Positions 1 to 7,234 of a DNA stretch of 11,316 bases are shown in pieces. The stretch is from assembly GCA_937897365.1 (NCBI GenBank), contig CALCOP010000057.1:1-11316 (forward strand). Direction: 5' to 3'. The position numbers and the translations under genes were made by a program. Source of the DNA: an uncultured euryarchaeote (GTDB lineage: Archaea > Thermoplasmatota > Poseidoniia > Poseidoniales > Poseidoniaceae). Numbering within the stretch: position 1 is the first letter of the stretch; each line of letters opens with the position of its first letter. The notes under the pieces are model-generated. The model did not search any database. It worked only from the letters and a program-made list of their open reading frames with translations, and was not told the DNA's origin.

Positions 1-1141
1 CGGCCATAATTTCAGCCTGTTTCACCGTATCAATTCCTAATTCTCCTTCAAGGTCCTGGTCCAATTCAATGAAATCATCCGGATAACCCGTATGACGAAC
101 GACAACCTCGATCAATTGCTTCTGAATTTCTGAATCTTTTGCTAACAAGGCCGGTGCTGTTACAGTAACCGGAGTCTCGAGGGGGGTTGATACGGGATTT
201 ATCGATTGGGCAGCAACGGGCTCAGGTTGCGCTCCTCCTTTCATGGATTGAATATAGCCAATCATATGGTTCAATGTTGGGTAATCTGAAAGAACAAATT
301 CTTCATCCAAGGGTAATGCGAAACGTTCACGGATATCTGCCATTATTTCGGCCTGTTTTACCGTATCAATTCCCAATTCACCTTCAAGGTCTTGGTCCAA
401 TTCAATAAAATCACTCGGATATCCAGTGTGCTGAACAACGACTTCAACTACTGTAGAGGTTAAATCAGCATCATCAACGACCGGAGCTACCGGCACTTGA
501 ACCGGCATAGGAGTAGGTGCTGGAGCTGGTTGAGGCGTCGATTGTGGAGTTGTTTGAAGCGTGGAGGTTCCGTCTCTCATGGATTGAATGTAACCAATCA
601 TATGATTCAATGTTGGATAATCTGAAAGAACAAATTCTTCATCCAAAGGAAGTGAAAATCTTTCTCGAATATCTGCCATTATTTCGGCCTGTTTTACCGT
701 ATCAATTCCCAATTCACCTTCAAGGTCCTGGTCCAATTCCACAAAGTCAGCGGGATATCCTGTGTGATGAACGACAACTTCGACAACAGTATTCGTTAAG
801 TCGGCATCAACCAAAACCACTGAGGTAGAAGGGTGTTTATTTACAGTGTTAACTTCTGAGGATACTTCTGCCGTGTCAATATCAGTCGCAGTAGGACCCG
901 AGGCCACTTGTGAGGCCCCACTTCCAGTCATCGCCTGGATGTAGCCAATCATGTGATTCAATGTTGGATAATCGGACAGAACGAACTCTTCATCCAATGG
1001 TAATGCAAAGCGTTCACGGATTTCTGCCATTATTTCGGCCTGTTTTACCGTATCAATTCCCAATTCACCTTCAAGGTCCTGATCCAATTCGACAAAGTCT
1101 GCTGGATATCCTGTGTGATGAACGACAACCTCGATAACTGT
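1..1141 (-). repeat. Tandem ACP-like repeats (at least four) within the synthase
   Basis: Four copies lie at 929-1141, 578-790, 242-454 and 1-118 (cut by the edge), with a period of 112-117 codons. Each has a hydrophobic helix (VxEVVVxHTGYP), an acidic stretch (ELDQDLEGELG), the attachment-site motif GIDTVKQAE, and a C-terminal helix ending LSDYPTLNHMIGYIQ. The attachment position is Thr in every copy (Thr1756, 1873, 1985, 2097) instead of the usual Ser. A 56-base block is identical in three copies (1023-1078, 672-727, 336-391), synonymous sites included; the copy nearest the edge has diverged at third positions. Linkers are rich in Pro, Ala, Thr, Ser and Val, as expected for mobile carrier arrays. 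More copies may lie beyond the edge. Confidence 0.93.
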
Positions 1142-4100
1142 CGCAGAAAGCCCTGTAATACCCGGTTCAGGAGAAGTGATTGAAGCAGATTCAGCGACAG
1201 GTTCGGCAACGAGAAGTGAAGGTTCTTTGACGAACTTCGGAGCAGGTTCTACATTCTCGATATTTTGAGAAGGTTTTCCTTCCCATTCAGCAGTGATACT
1301 CCAAGGTTCTCCTTGAACACCACCATGAAGATTCTCATCTCCATCAACATATGCAACTAACTTGTTGTCGAGTATTCGAAGAACGACATCATCACTCTTT
1401 GCAAGACTGCGCGCCCATGCTAGGAAACGCTGGCCATCGATTCGCTCGCCCACAACAGGCCATTTACGTACTAATGAAAGTGCGATTTGAGAACCAAAAC
1501 CAGCGGCAAAACGTAATCCGTATTGAATATTAGAATAATCTCCACCCTTCGAAAGATTAAGATTTCCAAGTTCTGGGTCGATTTCTTTGTGATTTGCTAT
1601 AGGGGGGATTCTCCCTGTTTTCATTCCGTGGAACATACTTGCATCTTCAATGCCCACACCCATTGGGTGACCAGTGAAACCTTTGGTATTGGCGATGACC
1701 AAACTGTCAGTGCTTTGTCCAAACGTCTCACGTAAAGCACGAACCTCTGATTGAGCAGAACCACCTCGAGCTGGCGTATATGTTTCGTGAGAGAAGAAAG
1801 CCGTATCTGGTGCCATGACATGTCGATCAAGACTCCATTTGTCTTCCATTGTTCCAATAAAAGAGTTGACTGTTTGTGCGACATGTTCGACATCGAGGCG
1901 AGTCCCATGGAATGCTGAGTTTGCAGTATGCGTTCCGAGAAGTTCTGCAATAGGTTGAACTCCTCGTTGCTTTGCTTCAGAATGACGTTCAACGACAAAC
2001 GCAGCAGCGCCCATTCCAAGCACTAATCCATTGCGACGGCGGTCAAAAGGCAAAGCTGCTTCTTCTATGACGTTACCAGTTGCAGCGGCCCCAGATGCAG
2101 CAAAACCGCCTCCAATCCATTCCCACAAGTCATCACCAGTCACGTCGTCAGATGAAAGGATAACCACTCGGTCTACCCTATCACTGTTCAACCAATCCTC
2201 CGCGACTCCGAAGGCAGCAGTGGCGGACGCACATGCGAGATTAATTGTAGTATTTGGACCTCGAATACCGGTATACTGAGCGAATTGCGAGTGCCCCATG
2301 TTGAGTGTTTGGAAGAGGTATCTTCGATCAAATTGTCCATCACCGTCGTCACCATTCGATTTGGCGTGTTTCATAGCCATCTGAAGTCCTGGGAAACAAG
2401 AGGCAAAGACAATTCCAGTTCGCTCTCTGTGGTGTTGAGGAACTTCCCAATTTCGAATTAAACGTAAACCGCCCTTTCCAATTTGCTCGACCGGAGTCAA
2501 AGGTATGGCAGCATCACGGAGTGCGAGAAGTCCTGCTGCTACAGCTAATTGCGTCGTAATATCCCATGCAGCGATAACTTTAGCATCGATACCAAATTCC
2601 TCTGAAATATCAAAAACAGACTTCACACCTGCAAGTTGAGGTATGTCCCCAAACTCAGTGGCTTGCTCCATATTAACCGAGCCGTCGCGGCCCTTGATCA
2701 AGCGAACAATGTTTTTGTCAAGGAGGCGTTGTTTGTACTCATCACTGACCTCAGAAAGGCATGTTTCACCTCGAACTAATCGCTCAAATGTATCCTCATC
2801 GAAGACCCTCTCGCCTCCTGGAAGACCGAGAGAAACACCGGTCACCACATAGGGGTCGGAACGCCGACGATCTTCGTAACCGGTCTTAACAGAATGAGGA
2901 ACAGATGAATGTTGAGAGGTTTTGACCCCCACCATTGAAGTTTGAGGAGACCAACTGGAAGGTGGAGAGGAGACCATTCTGGACAAATCTGCAGCGGTAG
3001 CGATAGTTGACGTATCAACAGAGGAATCGATGTTCGCTTCGCTCTGTAGTGTTTGAATCACACTTGAAACCTGGGAATCGCTCATGCCCAAGCCGAGTCG
3101 AAGGTTGACCATCCCGTGGCAAAAGCTTGCTGGATAACCGCAAACTGCTGCAAGTCGATCGCCAATATATCCGTCCTTGGCTTTTGCAGCAGCTCTTTCC
3201 GGGTCAATTGCTTTGACTGCTTTTGGCTTAACAACTGAATGTGCAACGGCAACCGGTGCACCTCCTTTGGTCGGCAAAGGACGTGCTCGAATGCGCAAAT
3301 CCTCTAACTGAGCAGTCGATGTTGCGTTTGATGCGGTTTGGTATGCTTCAATTGGACCGGCTCTAAATGCTTCAGTCAACACTGGAGAGTTATCGGACGG
3401 CCACTCTGGTTGGCGCCCTGCTAATGCAAGTGTGCCTAACGCACTGAGGAACGTCGCAATACCACCTTGTTTGGGATGATTTGACATGATGGGTAAGTGA
3501 GGTTGACCTTCTAAGATTTGAACAGCAAACATGGTGAGAGCGCGTTTTGGCCCGACCTCAATGAATGCACGTGCACCAGCTTCATACATGGTTTGAATTT
3601 GAGTTGTCCATTCAACAGCTGAAGCCATTTGAGGCGCTAATTTACTCAAAACTCCCGCTTTGGAATCTTCCCCTTCCATCGGATAGAAAGTACCATCAAC
3701 GTTCGCTGTAATCGGAATCGAGGGCCAACGGATTTCAAGACCCTCGAGGAAACGACGCAGAGGTTCGTTCGCCGGCGCTACGATACGAGAATGGAATGCA
3801 TGTGATGTGGCAAGTGGGACACACTGGAAGCCTTTCTCTTCAAAAACAGTCATTGCTTGCTTAACTGGTTCGGTTTCTCCAGCAATGACGGTCATTTTAG
3901 GTGAGTTTTTATTTGCAGCGATAACATATCCTTCTATCGATTCGAGAACGGAGGCAACCTCTTGGTAAGGAGCCATGACGCTTGCCATCAATCCTTTGTC
4001 ATCAATGACAACAGAACCCATCTCAGTACCACGAGCTGCAGAAGCACGTAATGCTCCATCCATATCGAGAATACCAGCAGACATCAATGCAGCATATTCG

Positions 4101-6316
4101 CCTAAAGAGTGACCGGCAACCATGTCTGGCATTTGTCCATGGTCATTTAACGCACGCTCTATTGCTAAATCGGCAGTAAGCATTGCTGGTTGAGTGTACT
4201 CTGTTTGCTTGAGCTTATGTTCAGCCTCAATTCGCTCCTCTTTCGAGAGATTGGAACGGAGAACGAAACTTGACAGGCTTTCACCATCAAGTACCTCTGT
4301 CATCGTTTCATCCGCTTGTGACCACACTTTTTGTACGGCACTGTAACGCTGATGAAGGTCATAGGTCATACCTACATATTGACTGCCTTGTCCGGGATAC
4401 ATATGCGCAATTTTCGCCTTTGGGTGTAGAGCAGCATCATTGGTTAGAAGGATGCCCTGTGCTTGCAAAAAGCCCCACTTTTCTGGGTCGGTCATGGCTT
4501 TAACAGCAAGCGCAGTTCTCTTGTAAAAATCAGCCCATGACGTTGCCACAATGCACATGCGGAATGCTTCAGACGCATCATACTCTGAAGATGCGATATT
4601 CAGAGCAGAAGAAAGTCTCAATCCTCGAGGGTCGTCATCAAAATATGTGCCTGAATATTCGAGCGATTCAAGTTTGGATTGCAGCACCGACAGGTTCGCT
4701 GCTGAAAGGAGTAAAATTCCTCCTTCAACAGCCTTCATTTCTTCATGCGTCATCGAAGGTTTAGCTGATGGGTCGAGTACCGATTCTGCATCGGAAGACG
4801 GAGCAAGGGATTCATTTTCTGCATAAGCATCCCATCTCTGACTCCAATCTTCTGCTAATTTTGAGTGATATTCTGGCTCATAACCTTCCAAAGCAACGTG
4901 ATAGTTCGTACCTCCGAATCCGAATGCCGAAACACCCGCTCGACGAGGATTTGAATCGGGTCGAGGCCACTCACGAGCTTGGGTGGGAACAAAAAACGGA
5001 TTACTGTCCCAATCAACTGTTGGGTTCGGTGTATTGAATCCTGCAGAGGGAGGGATAGTTCGATGGTGAAGAGACATTACTGCTTTGATTAAACCTGCAA
5101 TTCCTGCCGCCGCTTTCAAATGTCCAACCTGAGATTTGATGGAACCAACAGCCACATGTTCGCCAGATGGTTTTCCATCCCAAAGTAAGGAGAGCGTACC
5201 AAGTTCAGTCGCATCTCCAACCTTCGTCGAAGTCCCGTGAGCCTCGATGAGCTCAACGGTTGTCGCATCGTATCCTGCTTGGGAATAAGCACGTGCAATT
5301 GCCTGAATCTGACCGCGCTGACTCGGTGCTGTAATCCCTTTTCCTCGCCCGTCTGAAGAACCGCCAACCCCACGAATTACTGCATGGATCTCATCGCCAT
5401 CTTGGATCGCGTCTGAAAGACGTTTGAGAACAAAAGCACCTGCGCCTTCACCCATAACAAAACCGTTTGCTCCTGCATCAAATGGCGTTGAATGGGTTGC
5501 AGAAAGTGCTCCAATTGCGCTAAATTTGGCGAATGTAGGAGCATCCATACTACGGTCAGTAGCCCCTGCAATCATGACATCGACTTGCCGCATTTGCAGG
5601 AGCCGACAAGCATCCATTAATGTCGCTAAAGATGAGGCGCATGCGGCATCCATCGCAAAATTAGGACCTTGCAAATCAAGGAGGTTTGAAACCCGACCTG
5701 CAACAACATTTGCTAATTCACCCGGCATTGTATCTTCGTTAACCCGAGGAGCGCCCTCGACAATTGAATCGATAAAAGCAGCACTGTTTTCCTCGGGCAT
5801 ACCCTGTGATTTGGCGAGTTCTTTTGTGTGATTTGAATAAATTCGAATATTCGAAAGATTACGATTTTCACCCCCGAGTGCATTCGCAAAAGCAACACCG
5901 GTTCGTAAACGATCTATATCCTTGGTTTCACCATCGTAGCCCGCTTGTTCGATTGCTGAAGCGGCAACAGAAACCGCCCACTGTTGTGCAAGATCGATTT
6001 GCTTCAAGGTACCAGGAGGTTGTTTCCATCTCCGCCAATCAAATTCATACCCTTCTACGACTGCTCCGATTCGAGCATAGGTGAAGCCTTCTTCGATATT
6101 GCCAGGACCACCTTCTCTGTAAAAATGGTCAATAGGACCAATCCATCGGTTTTCTGGAATGGTACGAATACTTACTTTGGCATCGAGAATATTCTGCCAA
6201 AATGTGTCGATATCAGGAGCATCGGGCATGAGAGCAGATACGCCAATAATGGCAATGGGTTCAAACGGACCTTGTTCAAGCCCTTCAACATCTTTCCCGT
6301 TACCGTCTTTTACCAT
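1..6316 (-). CDS. PfaA-like multidomain fatty acid/polyketide synthase (KS-AT-psiACP-KS-ACPx4+), 3' end beyond window
   Basis: The frame is open for 2105 codons from ATG 6316 to the left edge with no stop, so the C-terminus is missing. KS1 spans about residues 13-475, with Cys226 in DAACASS, His360 in EAHGTST and His399 in VGHLKAAAG. The acyltransferase spans about 638-940, with GHSLGE (Ser737) and HAFH (His842), the latter typical of malonyl-CoA selective AT domains. About 1045-1095 is a degenerate ACP-like segment. KS2 spans about 1150-1620, with Cys1362 (NLACASA), His1510 and His1550 (TGHPMG). Four ACP-like repeats follow from residue 1726, separated by Pro/Ala/Thr-rich linkers. Known PfaA synthases are KS-MAT-ACPn-KR and cytosolic; the second KS here is different. 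Ketoreductase and dehydratase domains are not seen and are inferred to lie downstream. The start is fixed by GAGGTGA at 6321-6327. It lies 9 bases after the fabI stop and is probably cotranscribed with it. The family is certain; the product chemistry is not. Confidence 0.93.
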   Translation of the reverse strand, partial: MVKDGNGKDVEGLEQGPFEPIAIIGVSALMPDAPDIDTFWQNILDAKVSIRTIPENRWIGPIDHFYREGGPGNIEEGFTYARIGAVVEGYEFDWRRWKQPPGTLKQIDLAQQWAVSVAASAIEQAGYDGETKDIDRLRTGVAFANALGGENRNLSNIRIYSNHTKELAKSQGMPEENSAAFIDSIVEGAPRVNEDTMPGELANVVAGRVSNLLDLQGPNFAMDAACASSLATLMDACRLLQMRQVDVMIAGATDRSMDAPTFAKFSAIGALSATHSTPFDAGANGFVMGEGAGAFVLKRLSDAIQDGDEIHAVIRGVGGSSDGRGKGITAPSQRGQIQAIARAYSQAGYDATTVELIEAHGTSTKVGDATELGTLSLLWDGKPSGEHVAVGSIKSQVGHLKAAAGIAGLIKAVMSLHHRTIPPSAGFNTPNPTVDWDSNPFFVPTQAREWPRPDSNPRRAGVSAFGFGGTNYHVALEGYEPEYHSKLAEDWSQRWDAYAENESLAPSSDAESVLDPSAKPSMTHEEMKAVEGGILLLSAANLSVLQSKLESLEYSGTYFDDDPRGLRLSSALNIASSEYDASEAFRMCIVATSWADFYKRTALAVKAMTDPEKWGFLQAQGILLTNDAALHPKAKIAHMYPGQGSQYVGMTYDLHQRYSAVQKVWSQADETMTEVLDGESLSSFVLRSNLSKEERIEAEHKLKQTEYTQPAMLTADLAIERALNDHGQMPDMVAGHSLGEYAALMSAGILDMDGALRASAARGTEMGSVVIDDKGLMASVMAPYQEVASVLESIEGYVIAANKNSPKMTVIAGETEPVKQAMTVFEEKGFQCVPLATSHAFHSRIVAPANEPLRRFLEGLEIRWPSIPITANVDGTFYPMEGEDSKAGVLSKLAPQMASAVEWTTQIQTMYEAGARAFIEVGPKRALTMFAVQILEGQPHLPIMSNHPKQGGIATFLSALGTLALAGRQPEWPSDNSPVLTEAFRAGPIEAYQTASNATSTAQLEDLRIRARPLPTKGGAPVAVAHSVVKPKAVKAIDPERAAAKAKDGYIGDRLAAVCGYPASFCHGMVNLRLGLGMSDSQVSSVIQTLQSEANIDSSVDTSTIATAADLSRMVSSPPSSWSPQTSMVGVKTSQHSSVPHSVKTGYEDRRRSDPYVVTGVSLGLPGGERVFDEDTFERLVRGETCLSEVSDEYKQRLLDKNIVRLIKGRDGSVNMEQATEFGDIPQLAGVKSVFDISEEFGIDAKVIAAWDITTQLAVAAGLLALRDAAIPLTPVEQIGKGGLRLIRNWEVPQHHRERTGIVFASCFPGLQMAMKHAKSNGDDGDGQFDRRYLFQTLNMGHSQFAQYTGIRGPNTTINLACASATAAFGVAEDWLNSDRVDRVVILSSDDVTGDDLWEWIGGGFAASGAAATGNVIEEAALPFDRRRNGLVLGMGAAAFVVERHSEAKQRGVQPIAELLGTHTANSAFHGTRLDVEHVAQTVNSFIGTMEDKWSLDRHVMAPDTAFFSHETYTPARGGSAQSEVRALRETFGQSTDSLVIANTKGFTGHPMGVGIEDASMFHGMKTGRIPPIANHKEIDPELGNLNLSKGGDYSNIQYGLRFAAGFGSQIALSLVRKWPVVGERIDGQRFLAWARSLAKSDDVVLRILDNKLVAYVDGDENLHGGVQGEPWSITAEWEGKPSQNIENVEPAPKFVKEPSLLVAEPVAESASITSPEPGITGLSATVIEVVVHHTGYPADFVELDQDLEGELGIDTVKQAEIMAEIRERFALPLDEEFVLSDYPTLNHMIGYIQAMTGSGASQVASGPTATDIDTAEVSSEVNTVNKHPSTSVVLVDADLTNTVVEVVVHHTGYPADFVELDQDLEGELGIDTVKQAEIMADIRERFSLPLDEEFVLSDYPTLNHMIGYIQSMRDGTSTLQTTPQSTPQPAPAPTPMPVQVPVAPVVDDADLTSTVVEVVVQHTGYPSDFIELDQDLEGELGIDTVKQAEIMADIRERFALPLDEEFVLSDYPTLNHMIGYIQSMKGGAQPEPVAAQSINPVSTPLETPVTVTAPALLAKDSEIQKQLIEVVVRHTGYPDDFIELDQDLEGELGIDTVKQAEIMA
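1457..2869 (-). other. Second ketosynthase domain (KS2) of the synthase
   Basis: This is a protein domain, about residues 1150-1620 of the synthase. It has thiolase-fold KS landmarks: Cys1362 in NLACASA, His1510 in SHETYTPARGG, His1550 in NTKGFTGHPMG and a terminal GFGSQ. Cys-to-His spacing is 148 and His-to-His is 40, against 134 and 39 in KS1. Because all three catalytic residues are kept, it does not look like a chain-length-factor type dead KS by residue content. The motifs around both histidines are nevertheless far from those of KS1, so KS2 is from another KS subfamily and not a recent duplicate. Whether it elongates, primes or only decarboxylates cannot be read from sequence. Confidence 0.85.
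3032..3184 (-). other. Degenerate ACP-like segment between AT and KS2
   Basis: Residues about 1045-1095 of the synthase align without gaps to the tandem ACPs. GYPASF (1060-1065) matches GYPADF, Leu1072 matches the conserved Leu, and LGM (1076-1078) matches LGI. The attachment position, Thr in the C-terminal repeats, is Asp1080 here, with Ser1079 and Ser1081 beside it. The acidic residues preceding the site are largely lost. I infer a vestigial or structural ACP unable to carry phosphopantetheine at the usual site. Similarity outside the GYP-LG core is weak. Confidence 0.5.
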
Positions 6317-6320
6317 ATGT

Positions 6321-6327
6321 TCACCTC
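6321..6327 (-). promoter_or_regulatory. Strong ribosome binding site of the synthase gene
   Basis: GAGGTGA lies four bases before ATG 6316 and overlaps the fabI stop codon (TGA, 6328-6326). It matches the anti-Shine-Dalgarno end of 16S rRNA and fixes the start of the synthase. The overlap with the stop suggests the two genes are translated from one message. Confidence 0.8.
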
Positions 6328-7120
6328 ATTCATTCATGATGCTCTGAGGCACCATGGTAATCGAATAACCACCGTCGACGTAAATGCATTGACCTGTAAC
6401 ACCGCTTGAAAGCGGACTTGCCAGCCACAATGCGGTTCCAGCAACATCTTCCTGGCTGACGTTTCGACGAAGTGGAGAGTTCGCCTCAACGTGATCAAGA
6501 ATGTTATCAAATCCAGGTACTCCACTCGCCGCAATAGTCCGAATAGGACCAGAAGATATTGCATTGACACGGTGACCTTCAGGACCAAGGTGGCATGCTA
6601 ATTCTCGCGTCCAGCATTCAAGGGCTGCCTTTGCCATCGACATAATGCCATAGCTTGGAACAAACCGATTTGCGGCAGCATAGGTAAGCGTTATCGTCGA
6701 GGAACCTGGATTAAGATAAGGCAATGCGTGCTTCAAACACCTTTGCAGTGAGTTCGCAGATATCGTCATCGCCGTATTGATGTCGCTGTCCTCAACAAAA
6801 AGTATCGGACGGTCGAAACAAGCTCGTGGTGCAAAACCAATTGCGTGAACGAGAATGTCTGCTTTTTTTCCGGGATGTTCTTTCTCAAATGCTTCGAAAA
6901 ATTCCTTTGTCGTTGCATCTTCTTCAACATCAAGAGGATAGAAACCTCCGATTTGAGGCAACTTGTCCTTTAACTGAAAGATTCGGCTCATAAATCGCTT
7001 CTGATAGCCAAGATAGAGTGTCACTCCTGCAGCCGCTAATTGTTCGCAAATTGCCCACGCAATCGAATCTTCACTCGCAACTCCGAATACGAAGGCAGTC
7101 TTTCCTTGTAATTTGAGCAT
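6326..7120 (-). CDS. fabI: Enoyl-[acyl-carrier-protein] reductase, FabI type
   Basis: FabI reduces the trans-2-enoyl group on ACP with NAD(P)H, the last step of each fatty acid elongation cycle, in the cytosol. The 264-residue product has the usual family length. Visible landmarks are the FabI-style nucleotide motif GVASEDSIAWAI (13-24), HAIGFAP (92-98), and the catalytic set Tyr147 (LTY), Tyr157 (PSY) and Lys164. Further landmarks are SSGPIRTIAASG (189-200) and VDGGYSI near the end. The Tyr-x9-Tyr-x6-Lys spacing equals that of E. coli FabI and separates it from ordinary SDR ketoreductases. ATG 7120 is preferred over an in-frame GTG at 7159, because homology begins at MLKLQGK and the extension would translate the upstream palindrome. 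It lies 9 bases before the synthase, so it probably supplies enoyl reduction in trans, a job done by PfaD in bacterial Pfa systems. Confidence 0.93.
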   Translation of the reverse strand: MLKLQGKTAFVFGVASEDSIAWAICEQLAAAGVTLYLGYQKRFMSRIFQLKDKLPQIGGFYPLDVEEDATTKEFFEAFEKEHPGKKADILVHAIGFAPRACFDRPILFVEDSDINTAMTISANSLQRCLKHALPYLNPGSSTITLTYAAANRFVPSYGIMSMAKAALECWTRELACHLGPEGHRVNAISSGPIRTIAASGVPGFDNILDHVEANSPLRRNVSQEDVAGTALWLASPLSSGVTGQCIYVDGGYSITMVPQSIMNE

Positions 7121-7125
7121 AAATG

Positions 7126-7146
7126 CACCTACCCAATGGGTAGGTG
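7126..7146. promoter_or_regulatory. Perfect 9-3-9 palindrome in front of fabI
   Basis: CACCTACCC and GGGTAGGTG are exact reverse complements around a 3-base centre. The element ends five bases before the fabI ATG (7120). It could be a dimer-binding operator for a lipid-synthesis regulator. Alternatively it could form a nine-pair mRNA hairpin that hides the ribosome binding site, since the 3' arm on the minus strand contains AGGTG five bases from the ATG. I see no clear TATA element in the 114-base gap (7121-7234), so I cannot place it relative to a transcription start. Confidence 0.6.
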
Positions 7147-7234
7147 TTGGCCGTAACACTCAACCTATGACTGTTACCTCTGTTTGAAGGGAGAAGACTA
7201 TGGTTCAGCGACCCTTTTTTGATGGCCGAGCCAC

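Noticed and set aside
187..1137. Three similar plus-strand ORFs (187-408, 517-828, 910-1137) sharing a PLFRPVLPYQFPIHLQG-like segment
   Set aside because: They are antisense readings of the tandem ACP repeats; their similarity comes from the repeated coding sequence on the minus strand.
5424..5831. Plus-strand ORFs over 100 codons inside the synthase (5424-5831, 5984-6409) and inside other genes (7200-7586, 8347-8652)
   Set aside because: All oppose well-supported minus-strand genes, show low-complexity shadow composition and have no recognisable domains.
1..6316. Possibility that the megasynthase is broken by a frameshift or is two genes
   Set aside because: The reading frame is continuous and domain landmarks appear in frame and in order throughout all 2105 codons.
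7121..7159. N-terminal extension of FabI from GTG 7159
   Set aside because: It would translate the palindrome, adds residues with no FabI homology, and ATG 7120 matches the family start.
7223..7233. Short inverted repeat TGGC-CGA-GCCA after the surface protein stop
   Set aside because: A four-pair stem with no T tract on the coding strand is too weak to call a terminator.
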